Shown: in pieces, positions 44,737-53,510 of the stretch
Numbering within the stretch: the first letter of the stretch is position 1
Layout of the letters: each line of letters starts with the position of its first letter
Origin: Pseudomonadota bacterium
GTDB lineage: Bacteria > Desulfobacterota > Desulfobacteria > Desulfobacterales > JAHIVH01
NCBI GenBank assembly: GCA_018816735.1
Contig: JAHIVH010000081.1
Span: 1-64,000 of the forward strand
Length of the DNA stretch: 64,000 bases
Direction of reading: 5' to 3'
Translations under genes and position numbers: made by a program
Notes under the pieces: model-generated
Databases searched by the model: none
What the model was told of the DNA's origin: nothing
The model's input: only the letters and a program-made list of their open reading frames with translations

Positions 44737-46872
44737 ATGTTCTGTAAAAGCAAAATTGTTTTAAAAGACATTTACAAAACATATAAACATAAAAGAGTAC
44801 TGGATATTGATGAAATAACGATTCCGCTGGAAGGCATCGTGGTTATCGTGGGTTGGTCAGGATCGGGTAAAAGCACACTGTTGAATATTCTGAGCTTGAT
44901 TGATCATCCCGATGTCGGCATTAAAGGGATGACGCCTAAAATCGAGTTCCACTTGCCACGATATCAATACAATGTTTCTTATCGAGGCAGTTCCACACAC
45001 CCTTATATTGAAAGAGTCGATTCATCGGGTAACATAGAGATTTTGGATGAAAGAAGATTCAGAAGGCATGTGTTTGGTTTTATTTTTCAGGAGCATTATC
45101 TTCATCCCAACCTTAATCTGGATTACAATATAAAGACGCCTTTATTTACAAGGCAAAGAACGATTGTTTCCGAGGAAAAATTCATAAACGCCTGCAATGT
45201 TCTTGATATCAGCGAACACTTAAAACGGTTCTCAAGTAAAGTGTCCGGCGGGCAGGCGCAGCGGGCATCCATTATGAGAGGGTTGTTAAAGAATTCTCCG
45301 TTGCTTTTTGGAGATGAAATTACCAGTAATATTGATCAAATCTATTCTGAACGTATTTTAAAAGAAATTTCTTATGCAATAAAAGATGACAACAATAACC
45401 TGACGGCATTTCTATGGGTTTCCCATGATATTCATCTGGTCAAGGATTATGCAGATTATATTGTTACCATCAAGTCCGGAAAACTGGACGCCACGGATCA
45501 TAAATTCGAATCCTTTGATGCGATCATGATGTATTTGAAATCTGAAGATAAGGATGCAGAAAAATCGTTTTCCCCTGACACTGCTATTTTCCGGTTTGAT
45601 GACAGGCGTGCCAATTGGAAAGAACTTTTTAAATATTACTTTTTATACGCATATAATGATCTTTTTAAAAATGTCCTGTTGCCAACCGTTGATTTTATAG
45701 TGGTTGTCCTTTCTTTATCATTTGTCATTCTATTTTTGTTCTCCATTATTAAAATTAGCTATGCGTCACATAAATATCTGGAACTGAAGCTTTCCGACCC
45801 CAGAATTAACTTCCTTGAAATCAGGGCAAACGAAAAAATCGGGGAACTCAACCTGAGTCACGTGAAACAGCTGGAAAAAGCGCTTGGTGACTCCATCCGG
45901 TTCATTACGCCTGTGTATTATTCAACAGTATTTATTAAAGACATGAACAGGAAGATGTTCAGCAGCAACAGCAACGCGATCACGTTCAGACGCGCTGATC
46001 CGATTATCGAGGAAATTACAAAGGCGGCTTCCTTATCTTTCATAACGGACAAAAATAATTTTCAGGGCATCATTTTAAAAAGAGATCGTGCCGTATCATT
46101 TGGATATCAAAAAGACACAGATTATGTGACGATCAGCTTTAACAATTTTAATATCCGGAAAGGGGATCAAAAAATCCCTGTCTACTTGACGGATTCCGAG
46201 CTTCCCTTTAATAAAACCATGATGATCAGGGAAGAATTCTATATTGAAAATTATAAAAAATCGATTGACGAGGAAATACCCCCCATCGCTTTTATAAAGA
46301 TATATCCAAAGTCCATTTATGATACGATAAAAATTAAACAAATATCAGACCAGATGGGATGTTACGAACTCATTGATGCATTCAAGGTCGATAATAAAAT
46401 TACTGTTTTGGACGAGATTAAAAATCAGAGCAAAATTTTTGTCTGGCTTTCAATTGCGGCAGTGACCCTTATGGCGGCCTTTTTTGTGGGCATCACGATT
46501 TACAGAAGCATTTATAAAAAACGAATGGAAATAGGCGTGTTCCTGGCATATGGCATGCGGAAACGGTCTTTTCAAATATTCTACCTATGCGAATCCATCA
46601 TTATTTTTTTTGCGACACTGGTTTTGACGCTGTTTGTTTATCGGTACATCATTGAAAACCTTATCAATGAAATGATCATTAAGGGAAATATGTTAAAAGT
46701 TGTCGGTGCCATGCAATCTGATGGCGTCATCAGTTATGACCGGCTGCAAGTGCCGTTCTCCTGGTTATTTTATATTTACGGTTCAACATATTTGGTTTTA
46801 ACCTTGCTTTTTATTTTTTTTATATTTCAGTTTACGTCCCGGAAGCCCATAACGCTAATGCGGGATGCATAG
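44737..46872 (+). CDS. Fused ABC ATPase-permease of the MacB/LolCDE class
   Basis: One 711-residue chain with an N-terminal ABC ATPase and a C-terminal permease. ATPase: Walker A GWSGSGKST (about 39-47), Q-loop FIFQEHYLHPNLN, signature VSGGQAQRAS, Walker B LLFGDEITSNID, H-loop VSHD. An extra segment of about 30 residues lies between Walker A and the Q-loop, and the usual DEPTxNLD is DEITSNID. Permease: TM about 315-338, a periplasmic domain of about 210 residues, then three helices near 582-606, 622-645 and 683-705, the mechanotransmission (type VII) layout. Such proteins use ATP to move periplasmic partners or lipoproteins, not cytoplasmic solutes. GGCGGAG precedes adjacent ATGs at 44734 and 44737. 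Confidence 0.85.
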   Translation: MFCKSKIVLKDIYKTYKHKRVLDIDEITIPLEGIVVIVGWSGSGKSTLLNILSLIDHPDVGIKGMTPKIEFHLPRYQYNVSYRGSSTHPYIERVDSSGNIEILDERRFRRHVFGFIFQEHYLHPNLNLDYNIKTPLFTRQRTIVSEEKFINACNVLDISEHLKRFSSKVSGGQAQRASIMRGLLKNSPLLFGDEITSNIDQIYSERILKEISYAIKDDNNNLTAFLWVSHDIHLVKDYADYIVTIKSGKLDATDHKFESFDAIMMYLKSEDKDAEKSFSPDTAIFRFDDRRANWKELFKYYFLYAYNDLFKNVLLPTVDFIVVVLSLSFVILFLFSIIKISYASHKYLELKLSDPRINFLEIRANEKIGELNLSHVKQLEKALGDSIRFITPVYYSTVFIKDMNRKMFSSNSNAITFRRADPIIEEITKAASLSFITDKNNFQGIILKRDRAVSFGYQKDTDYVTISFNNFNIRKGDQKIPVYLTDSELPFNKTMMIREEFYIENYKKSIDEEIPPIAFIKIYPKSIYDTIKIKQISDQMGCYELIDAFKVDNKITVLDEIKNQSKIFVWLSIAAVTLMAAFFVGITIYRSIYKKRMEIGVFLAYGMRKRSFQIFYLCESIIIFFATLVLTLFVYRYIIENLINEMIIKGNMLKVVGAMQSDGVISYDRLQVPFSWLFYIYGSTYLVLTLLFIFFIFQFTSRKPITLMRDA

Positions 46873-46905
46873 ACTTTTATTTCAACATGAAAGGAGTCTT
46901 ATACA

Positions 46906-49107
46906 ATGAAAGGGGTTGCCATTTCCATCGGCATTTTGTTGTATCTGATGGTTACAAATGTTTTTGCCGGGGATTTCCTGACAATCACGTCTTCGGATAT
47001 AACATTATATGAATCGCCTGCTACCGGTTCATCAAAAATAAACCCGGTAGACAACTTATTTGGGAAATCATTTGAGAAGCTGGAAAAAAGCGGTGAATTT
47101 TACAAAATACGATATTCTGATTCCCAAAATGCATTTATCTCTGCACATGAATCATTTTTGGAGAATACGTCCCCATCGAATTATATTTTAGCAAAACGTC
47201 TGCCCGGATCCAAACTCTTCCAAAAGGCACTCATTGTTAACAGACCGGACGCGAGCGGATTGATCGTATCCGATATCAGCTATTTCTCAAGCCCTTCCCT
47301 GAAGGCGCCTTATTTAGGGAAAATTACCATTTTTGAAATCAGATACATTTATGGAACAGCTGAAAATTCAATTCTGGTCGGCCGGACAGACAGAATGGAA
47401 AAAGGAAATTCCGACGCTGTGCTGGTCGGGTGGATAGATAAAAAACACATCATTGAATGGAATAATCTTGTGGGGGTTGAATTTGACAAAACGAATTATG
47501 ACAAACGGTTGAAATGTGAAGCCGGAAAGATTTTTGCTGAGCCGACAGATCTGGCCATCAAAGGCATGGCCCCTGTATTTAATGAAAGCAAATCGTCAAA
47601 CGAGCTTCCCTACTATGCCAATCGGTTTCCGGTTCTCGATCAATTAAACGATCCCGTACCTTGCTATAAAATTGCTTATATCGGGAGTGCGTTTGGAACG
47701 GGTGGTAAACAAGCGGACATGGGGGAGGTTGATGCGGCCCGCAATCAGATCATGCAAATTTTAAACATGAATGCCATCCAGATTGCAATTCTGATTGATG
47801 CGACAAGTGGAATGAGAGAGCATATTGAAAATGTCAAAAAGGCAGTTCAGGAATTTTTAAGCGAATTATCAGCAGAAGGGCAGCTAAAAGCCGAAATTGC
47901 AGTTTGCGTCTATAGAGATTATCCGGATGGTGATAAAATTTTCAGGGCAAAAAGCGATTTCAGTTCGGATATCGTCGAACTACAGAACAGAATCTCCACC
48001 ATACGCGTGTATAGCAATAGAAATGACAATGGGGCCGGGGCTTTTCCGGAAGCGATGTTTCATGGTATTGACCAGACGATCGAGCAGCTTTCATGGAATA
48101 AATCAATAAAAGGAGAAAAGTATATACTGCTGATTGGCGATCACGGTAATCATAATCAATATGACCAGTACCCTGAGGACAGGGTGTACAGCGCCCCTTT
48201 GATTGGTCAAAAACTGAAGGAAAATATGATCTCACTTTTCGCGCTTCAGGTGAATATTTCTGAAAACAAGAGAATTTACAATGAAATGTTTGAAAGGCAG
48301 GTCCTTGATATCAAGCAGAATAATCAGGGATTAGGCAGTTTGAAAAAAATATACGGCCGGTCGGATGAAGAAATTTTATCAGGCCTCAAGGATATACTCA
48401 TTGATTTTTCGGTGATAAAAACGGCACTGGCGGGTGTGAGGGACAGTACGTCCATATTGGGCAAGATTTACACCGGTGTTTTTACTCAAAAACTGCTTGA
48501 ACGGTATCATATCAAAACGGACGTGTTTAATGCAGTTCAGATTTGTGACATCGGGTATGTCCCTTTTAAAAATGCCTGCGATCATAATCAATTTTTTGAG
48601 AAGGTGTTAATCACCCGGAAACAGCTTGAATCGTTAAAAGTGCAAATGCAGGAGATGTCGGACGCGGCCATGTATTACTACCCTGAATCAGAAGATAAAT
48701 TCAGGCAGATTGTATTTATGGTTGTCAAAGCTTTAACCGGAGATGAACTCGCGCCAAATGAGGAGATCGCGGCGTTTATAGAAAAGAAAACGGGCATTCC
48801 GGTCAATACCGAACTTTTGCGTCTTACAATAGATCAGCTGCTTGATAATGTCCGTGATAAAAGATTTCGAAAAGTTCTAAGGAAATATCTGGAAGAACGG
48901 ATCATGTATATCGACAGTGTTATCAAGGAGAAGGTGCTTAAAGACAAAGTCTGGGATAAAAGTGCTGAACGGTTTTTATATAATATATCGGATAATGATA
49001 TTCATTATTTTTTTTCTCTGGAGCAACCCATTCCTGAACGCGGAAAAGTGGGCGTATTACTTTCCAGAAAAAATTACGCCTGGATGCCTCTGGAGTATTT
49101 GCCATAA
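46906..49107 (+). CDS. Periplasmic von Willebrand factor A protein, PpkA-C-terminus-like
   Basis: A 733-residue exported protein. The signal peptide ends near VFAG (22). Residues about 28-85 and 120-180 look like SH3b-like beta domains. A vWA domain spans about 292-450: the metal-site motif is DATSGM (298-303, DxTxG instead of DxSxS), followed by VYRDYPDGD (D338) and LLIGDHGNH. After it, about 535-690, comes a segment with VLITRKQLESLK and a helical bundle. From memory, a DTTxSM-type vWA, a YRD turn and an LLTxxQLxxL segment also mark the periplasmic C-terminus of the T6SS kinase PpkA; the kinase half is absent here. AAAGGAG precedes the ATG; 33 bases separate it from the ABC gene. Confidence 0.75.
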   Translation: MKGVAISIGILLYLMVTNVFAGDFLTITSSDITLYESPATGSSKINPVDNLFGKSFEKLEKSGEFYKIRYSDSQNAFISAHESFLENTSPSNYILAKRLPGSKLFQKALIVNRPDASGLIVSDISYFSSPSLKAPYLGKITIFEIRYIYGTAENSILVGRTDRMEKGNSDAVLVGWIDKKHIIEWNNLVGVEFDKTNYDKRLKCEAGKIFAEPTDLAIKGMAPVFNESKSSNELPYYANRFPVLDQLNDPVPCYKIAYIGSAFGTGGKQADMGEVDAARNQIMQILNMNAIQIAILIDATSGMREHIENVKKAVQEFLSELSAEGQLKAEIAVCVYRDYPDGDKIFRAKSDFSSDIVELQNRISTIRVYSNRNDNGAGAFPEAMFHGIDQTIEQLSWNKSIKGEKYILLIGDHGNHNQYDQYPEDRVYSAPLIGQKLKENMISLFALQVNISENKRIYNEMFERQVLDIKQNNQGLGSLKKIYGRSDEEILSGLKDILIDFSVIKTALAGVRDSTSILGKIYTGVFTQKLLERYHIKTDVFNAVQICDIGYVPFKNACDHNQFFEKVLITRKQLESLKVQMQEMSDAAMYYYPESEDKFRQIVFMVVKALTGDELAPNEEIAAFIEKKTGIPVNTELLRLTIDQLLDNVRDKRFRKVLRKYLEERIMYIDSVIKEKVLKDKVWDKSAERFLYNISDNDIHYFFSLEQPIPERGKVGVLLSRKNYAWMPLEYLP

Positions 49108-49184
49108 AAAATGATATGAATAGCCGCAGGATTACAGCAGGTTTATTTTAGAAAATATGACCCGGAATAAAAGGATTCTTTAAA

Positions 49185-49769
49185 ATGCGGATCGCCTACA
49201 AAAGATCATTTGCCATGACAGTCATTGCAATTGCATCGATTTTTCTACTGGTTTCATGTGCGCCAAAAGTCAATCGTATTAATCGGCCTTCCATGATCGT
49301 GAAGACCATGGTGCTTTCAAAAGGCATACATGAAGCGAACCGTCAGGTTCAGATACATGGCAGCGACGATTCTTTTAGCATGAATGATGAAGAAATATGT
49401 GCATCCATGCAAATATCAAATTTTATCGGTGAGCATAAATTCAGGTGGGAATGGATCAGACCGGATAACCAATTATACTATTCAACGGGCAACCATCAAT
49501 TAAAAGCAGAAAAAAACAAATACATGAAAAGTGTAACCGCATTTCACAAACTCGGCATAAAAGGCAAGGAAGCTGAAAAATTCCCCGGAAACTGGAAAAT
49601 AAATCTCTATATGGATGATGAACCGGTTGCATCAAAAATGTTTGCCTTGAAAAAAGGGAAAGCCGTGAAGGACGTAATCGTACCGCCGGAACCCGTTGAT
49701 AACGCGATAGACAGGCCTAAACCGGAACATACCAAAACCAAACTTTTGAAACCAACGCCAAACCGGTAA
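49185..49769 (+). CDS. Small outer-membrane lipoprotein of unknown function
   Basis: A 194-residue lipoprotein. The signal ends in the lipobox LVSC (Cys25), with Ala next, so outer-membrane sorting is expected. The mature part is a single beta-rich domain (FRWEWIRPDNQLYYSTGNH, WKINLYMDDEPVASKMF) followed by a proline- and lysine-rich tail (about 170-194). The WxWxxP...G.W.v.i..dg pattern resembles domains in periplasmic partners of signalling systems, but I cannot name the family. It follows the vWA gene by 77 bases and would occupy the TagQ-like place in the module. Confidence 0.68.
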   Translation: MRIAYKRSFAMTVIAIASIFLLVSCAPKVNRINRPSMIVKTMVLSKGIHEANRQVQIHGSDDSFSMNDEEICASMQISNFIGEHKFRWEWIRPDNQLYYSTGNHQLKAEKNKYMKSVTAFHKLGIKGKEAEKFPGNWKINLYMDDEPVASKMFALKKGKAVKDVIVPPEPVDNAIDRPKPEHTKTKLLKPTPNR

Positions 49770-49850
49770 CAAAAATGGAAATGCAGCAATCTTTTTTTTA
49801 ATGGAAGGAAACGTTAAAAAAGGATTACAAATAAAAGAAAGAAAACGATT

Positions 49851-50186
49851 ATGACACACTATAAAAAAATTCTGTCTTATTGGGTTATTTTTTTCACCGT
49901 CAATATGTATGTTACGAATGTCACCGTTTTTAATATTCCTTTGTTTGATAACACTGCCATGGCCACCGAGAAATCTCCGGAGTTCATTTTATCAGAAGAA
50001 CTCGATTATCCAGCAGATGATATGGATAAAAAAGACACCCGGCACTGGTTTTCAAGAAACAAATGGTGGGTGGCCTTTGGCGTTGCCATCATTGCAGGCA
50101 CAGCGGCCGCAATCGCTGCCAACAATGGCGGCAATAATGATGGATCAGGCGGAGAGGACACAGGGGATTATAATGTCACCTGGTAG
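49851..50186 (+). CDS. Small membrane protein with Gly/Asn-rich tail
   Basis: A 111-residue protein not recognised as a known family. It has a hydrophobic N-terminus that could be a signal peptide (about 8-30, cleavage perhaps after AMA), an acidic middle, then WWVAFGVAIIAGTAAAIAA (about 73-92) and a tail NNGGNNDGSGGEDTGDYNVTW. A short glycine-zipper-like helix followed by a Gly/Asn tail is common in small exported proteins of Proteobacteria. It is the last plus-strand gene of the envelope module and ends 52 bases before the alanine dehydrogenase stop. Confidence 0.6.
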   Translation: MTHYKKILSYWVIFFTVNMYVTNVTVFNIPLFDNTAMATEKSPEFILSEELDYPADDMDKKDTRHWFSRNKWWVAFGVAIIAGTAAAIAANNGGNNDGSGGEDTGDYNVTW

Positions 50187-50238
50187 AAGAAACCGGGCTT
50201 TCGAAACAATTGATGAGAAAAGGATAAGAATACCGTCT

Positions 50239-51393
50239 TCATGTCCTGTCTGGTAACTTGATGATTTGATTGTCACCATCATTTATCATGTCCAATGCTG
50301 GCGTATATTCCATTCCAAAGGCTTCGGCCACGCCATTGTAAGTGATTTTTCCCCTGATGATATTGGCACCGTTTCGGATTTCGGGGTTTTCTTTAATGGC
50401 CTGTTGCCAACCCTTGTCTGCAATTTCAAGGGCATAGGGCAGGGTGGCATTGGTCAGTGCCATGGTTGATGTCCTGGCAAGTGCGCCTGGCATATTGGTT
50501 ACACAATAGTGGACAATACCATCCACGGTAAAAACGGGTTTGGAATGGGATGTTGGCTTTGAGGTTTCAAAGCAGCCGCCCTGATCAATGGCCACATCGA
50601 CCATGACCGCTCCTTTTTTCATCAGTGATAGCATGTCTTGGGTTACCAGCTTTGGGGCTTTGGTACCGGGAATGAGAACCGCACCAATGATAACATCCGC
50701 CTTGGCAACAAGTTCGCGGATGGTGGGTGTGGAGGACATCATGAGGAAGCAATTTGGGGGCATGATATCGCTTAAATACCGCAATCTGTCCAGATTCGAA
50801 TCCACAAGGTAAACTTTTGCACCAAGACCGCAGGCCATTTTTGCAGCATTTACGCCAACGATGCCACCACCGATAATGAGTACGGTTCCTGGCTCCACAC
50901 CCGGCACGCCACCCAAAAGAACACCATGGCCCCCATGGGACATCTCAAGATATTTTGCACCTTCCTGTATGGCCATTCTTCCAGCGACCTCACTCATGGG
51001 TGTAAGAAGTGGCAGCGCGCCATTTGCTTTTTGGATCGTTTCATACGCTATGCAGATGGAACCACTTTTTATCAGTGTTTTCGTCAGTTTTTCAGAAGCG
51101 GCAAGATGAAGGTAAGTAAATATAATCTGGTCCTTTTTTATCAGTTTATATTCAGATGGCAACGGCTCCTTGACATGCATGATCATATCTGCTGCTTCGT
51201 ATATTTCTTCTTGTGTATCTATAATTATCCCGCCTGCTTTTTTATAAAGGGAATTCCCAAACCCGCTTCCTATCCCTGCATCCTTTTCAACCAGAATGGT
51301 ATGATCATTTTGTTTTAATACTTCTACGCCAGCCGGTGTCATGGAAACTCTGTTTTCTTCCGCTTTTATTTCCTTCATTATACCGATTATCAT
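50239..51393 (-). CDS. ald: Alanine dehydrogenase
   Basis: NAD-dependent interconversion of L-alanine with pyruvate and ammonia. It has 384 residues from the ATG at 51393, which has AGGAGG upstream. Family marks: MKEIKAEENRVSMTPAGV (substrate arginine), VKEPLPSE, the catalytic-histidine region YLHLAA, MSEVAGRMA, the NAD motif GGGIVGVNAAKMACGLG, and VDVAIDQGGCFE with the catalytic aspartate. It lies 67 bases downstream of the asparaginase gene, same strand, consistent with amino-acid use for carbon and ammonium. Confidence 0.96.
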   Translation of the reverse strand: MIIGIMKEIKAEENRVSMTPAGVEVLKQNDHTILVEKDAGIGSGFGNSLYKKAGGIIIDTQEEIYEAADMIMHVKEPLPSEYKLIKKDQIIFTYLHLAASEKLTKTLIKSGSICIAYETIQKANGALPLLTPMSEVAGRMAIQEGAKYLEMSHGGHGVLLGGVPGVEPGTVLIIGGGIVGVNAAKMACGLGAKVYLVDSNLDRLRYLSDIMPPNCFLMMSSTPTIRELVAKADVIIGAVLIPGTKAPKLVTQDMLSLMKKGAVMVDVAIDQGGCFETSKPTSHSKPVFTVDGIVHYCVTNMPGALARTSTMALTNATLPYALEIADKGWQQAIKENPEIRNGANIIRGKITYNGVAEAFGMEYTPALDMINDGDNQIIKLPDRT

Positions 51394-51460
51394 TCTGCCT
51401 CCTGTAGCACTTTTTGTTTTGCGCATTTATATTTTTTGCAGGACAAAGGCGAGACTTTTC

Positions 51461-51952
51461 TCATGCTTTGACAATTTCTTCAAATTTGCCGGTAACAAGA
51501 TTTTTAATTACTTCAAATGGAGAATATATGCGACCGTTCATTGCGATATAAACTCCTGGAGAAAGGGTTTGTACTGCGCCAATTGCACAGCCTATATTAA
51601 AAACAGCGTCACTGGTTTTAAATTTGGCAGGTTCCATGGCACCGGTAAGAACAATGGTCTTGCCTTTGATGCCACTTAAAAACATGCCTGTTTCTGTCAT
51701 TGTATCCGTACCATGGGTAATAATGATTTTTTTATGTTTGTCTTCATTGATTTTCTTTCGCAGATTGACCCGATCTTCTTCCGTAATATCGAGACTGTCT
51801 TTTCTGAAAAGGGATTCAATTGAATATTCAAGGTTTACATTAATTTCTGAAAGCAAGTTGGCAATATATGGGGGACCGACTTCATATTCGCTCTTTTTGT
51901 CAAAGTAGATTTTATCAATCGTCCCTCCGGTCGTTAAGATTTTGATTTTCAT
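51461..51952 (-). CDS. Single-domain asparaginase-like protein
   Basis: A 163-residue protein that matches only the N-terminal domain of type I/II L-asparaginases. The two catalytic threonine sites are present: TTGGTIDK (residues 7-14) and HGTDTMTETG (about 80-89). The C-terminal domain of the usual 320-350-residue enzyme is missing, but the stop is natural and many proteobacteria encode such 160-170-residue forms, so it is probably not a truncation. Activity is unproven. It is followed by alanine dehydrogenase. Confidence 0.85.
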   Translation of the reverse strand: MKIKILTTGGTIDKIYFDKKSEYEVGPPYIANLLSEINVNLEYSIESLFRKDSLDITEEDRVNLRKKINEDKHKKIIITHGTDTMTETGMFLSGIKGKTIVLTGAMEPAKFKTSDAVFNIGCAIGAVQTLSPGVYIAMNGRIYSPFEVIKNLVTGKFEEIVKA

Positions 51953-52172
51953 GGTGCCTCGAATGACAGAAACGTTGAATTATTATTTTAATGATGCTAT
52001 GGTTTTTAATAATAGTCGACTGTGTACTGTTTTCATAATTCGATCTGTTAATCGATAATGAAATGTTTCAGGAAAATAATCAACTGTTTTCAGGGTTCAT
52101 CATCACTTTAGCCCTTTATATTCAGCAATGATATAGGGGGATAACCGCTTTAATACAAGACTGGAGGGTCCT

Positions 52173-53417
52173 ATGGAAAAGGAACAAAAATATTCCAATC
52201 GATTTATTCAGATCAACTCAGGCATTATCGGCCCATGCAACCCAAAACCCAAAACGGTTGTTTACAAAAACATCGGTGATTATCCCCAAATTTCAAAAGC
52301 CTACCTCGATACAGCCAAATGTTACAGCAATCCGATAGTTATCGGGCCTCCCATATGTGATGAACTGATTTCTCTGGTTCAACATATGTTTACCGAAGAA
52401 GAGGCCAGTGTTGTAAGGCATCTAAGAGCATATCCCCTCGGTAAAACTGCAGAAAAAATTGCAAAATTGGAAAACCGGCCTGTTAATGAAATCCGGGAGA
52501 TTCTTGACCGGTTGGCAACTGAAAAACGATTGATCGTCAGGCATGGTTGGGAAAACAGAAAAATTTATGACATTCTGCCTATTGTACCCGGAACATTTGA
52601 AATGGCTTTGATGCGGCCAAGCCTGGATACTTTGACAGACTGGCACAAAACATTTGCCGTGCTTTTCGAAGAACTCTGGGGAACAGGATATCTCATGGAT
52701 TTTATAAAATTTCCTATCCCCGCAGTCCGTTATCTTCCTGTTATGAAAAGCATCAGTGCCCTGCCAGTTGCCTGGCCGTCGGACAAACTCGAAGAAGTGC
52801 TTGACCGTTATAATGTTTTTGCCGTTGGCATGTGCCAGTGCCGGATGACCGAAAAAATTGTGGAACGGGAATGTGGGCGACCCCTTGAAAATTGCACTGC
52901 GTTTGGAATGGCTGCTTTTCCTTTAATAAATGCTGGCATGATGAGGCGGGTGGAGAAGAAAGAAATCATTGATATCAAGGCTAAAGCCGAAGCGAGCGGC
53001 CTTGTAAGCTGGATGTTCAATGAGGAATCCGGAAAAGGGCCTGCGGGTTCCTGTTCATGTTGCGGGTGCTGTTGCCACATGATGCGAACGGTCAGTGAAT
53101 TCAATATGCCGGGCATGATCGCCCCGCCGCATTTTATTCCGGAATTTGACAGCGCTGCGTGCGATTATTGTGGAAAATGTGCTAAATCCTGTCCCATGGG
53201 TGCAATTACAGTGGATGTAAAGGGGAAGACCACAGGTCACTCAATCGACCGATGCGTTGGATGCGGGTTGTGCGCAATAGCCTGCAATAAAAAACATGCT
53301 GTCCGGATGACGGCTGTGCCTGAATACAAAAAACCACCTTCAGGATGGGTATCTTTGATTGCAGGACTTGCGCCAAATGTGGCACGGGCTTTCTGGACTG
53401 CGTGGCGAAAAAGATAG
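52173..53417 (+). CDS. Iron-sulfur protein with winged-helix-like part and two [4Fe-4S] motifs
   Basis: A 414-residue cytoplasmic protein. The N-terminal third includes a winged-helix-like segment (about 70-125: EEEASVVRHLRAYPLGKTAEKIAKL, EIREILDRLATEKRLI). The middle has scattered cysteines (MCQCRM, CGRPLENC). Then CSCCGCCC, and two ferredoxin motifs CDYCGKCAKSCP and CVGCGLCAIACN at about 328-372. Such proteins recur in sulfate reducers and syntrophs, often near electron-transfer genes; their function is not established. GGAGGG lies near the ATG. It stands alone: 220 bases separate it from the divergent asparaginase gene. Confidence 0.8.
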   Translation: MEKEQKYSNRFIQINSGIIGPCNPKPKTVVYKNIGDYPQISKAYLDTAKCYSNPIVIGPPICDELISLVQHMFTEEEASVVRHLRAYPLGKTAEKIAKLENRPVNEIREILDRLATEKRLIVRHGWENRKIYDILPIVPGTFEMALMRPSLDTLTDWHKTFAVLFEELWGTGYLMDFIKFPIPAVRYLPVMKSISALPVAWPSDKLEEVLDRYNVFAVGMCQCRMTEKIVERECGRPLENCTAFGMAAFPLINAGMMRRVEKKEIIDIKAKAEASGLVSWMFNEESGKGPAGSCSCCGCCCHMMRTVSEFNMPGMIAPPHFIPEFDSAACDYCGKCAKSCPMGAITVDVKGKTTGHSIDRCVGCGLCAIACNKKHAVRMTAVPEYKKPPSGWVSLIAGLAPNVARAFWTAWRKR

Positions 53418-53510
53418 CGGCTGGGAGGTCGCGGAGTTTGGCGGTTGATAGGCTGGGTCAACGTGTAATTGGGTATTGACTCAACTTTCCATCCACTCAT
53501 TTTCTCGACG

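Noticed and set aside
44737-49107. Complete type VI secretion locus
   Set aside because: None of the Tss core genes, kinase or phosphatase is present in the window; only the envelope-sensing parts look similar.
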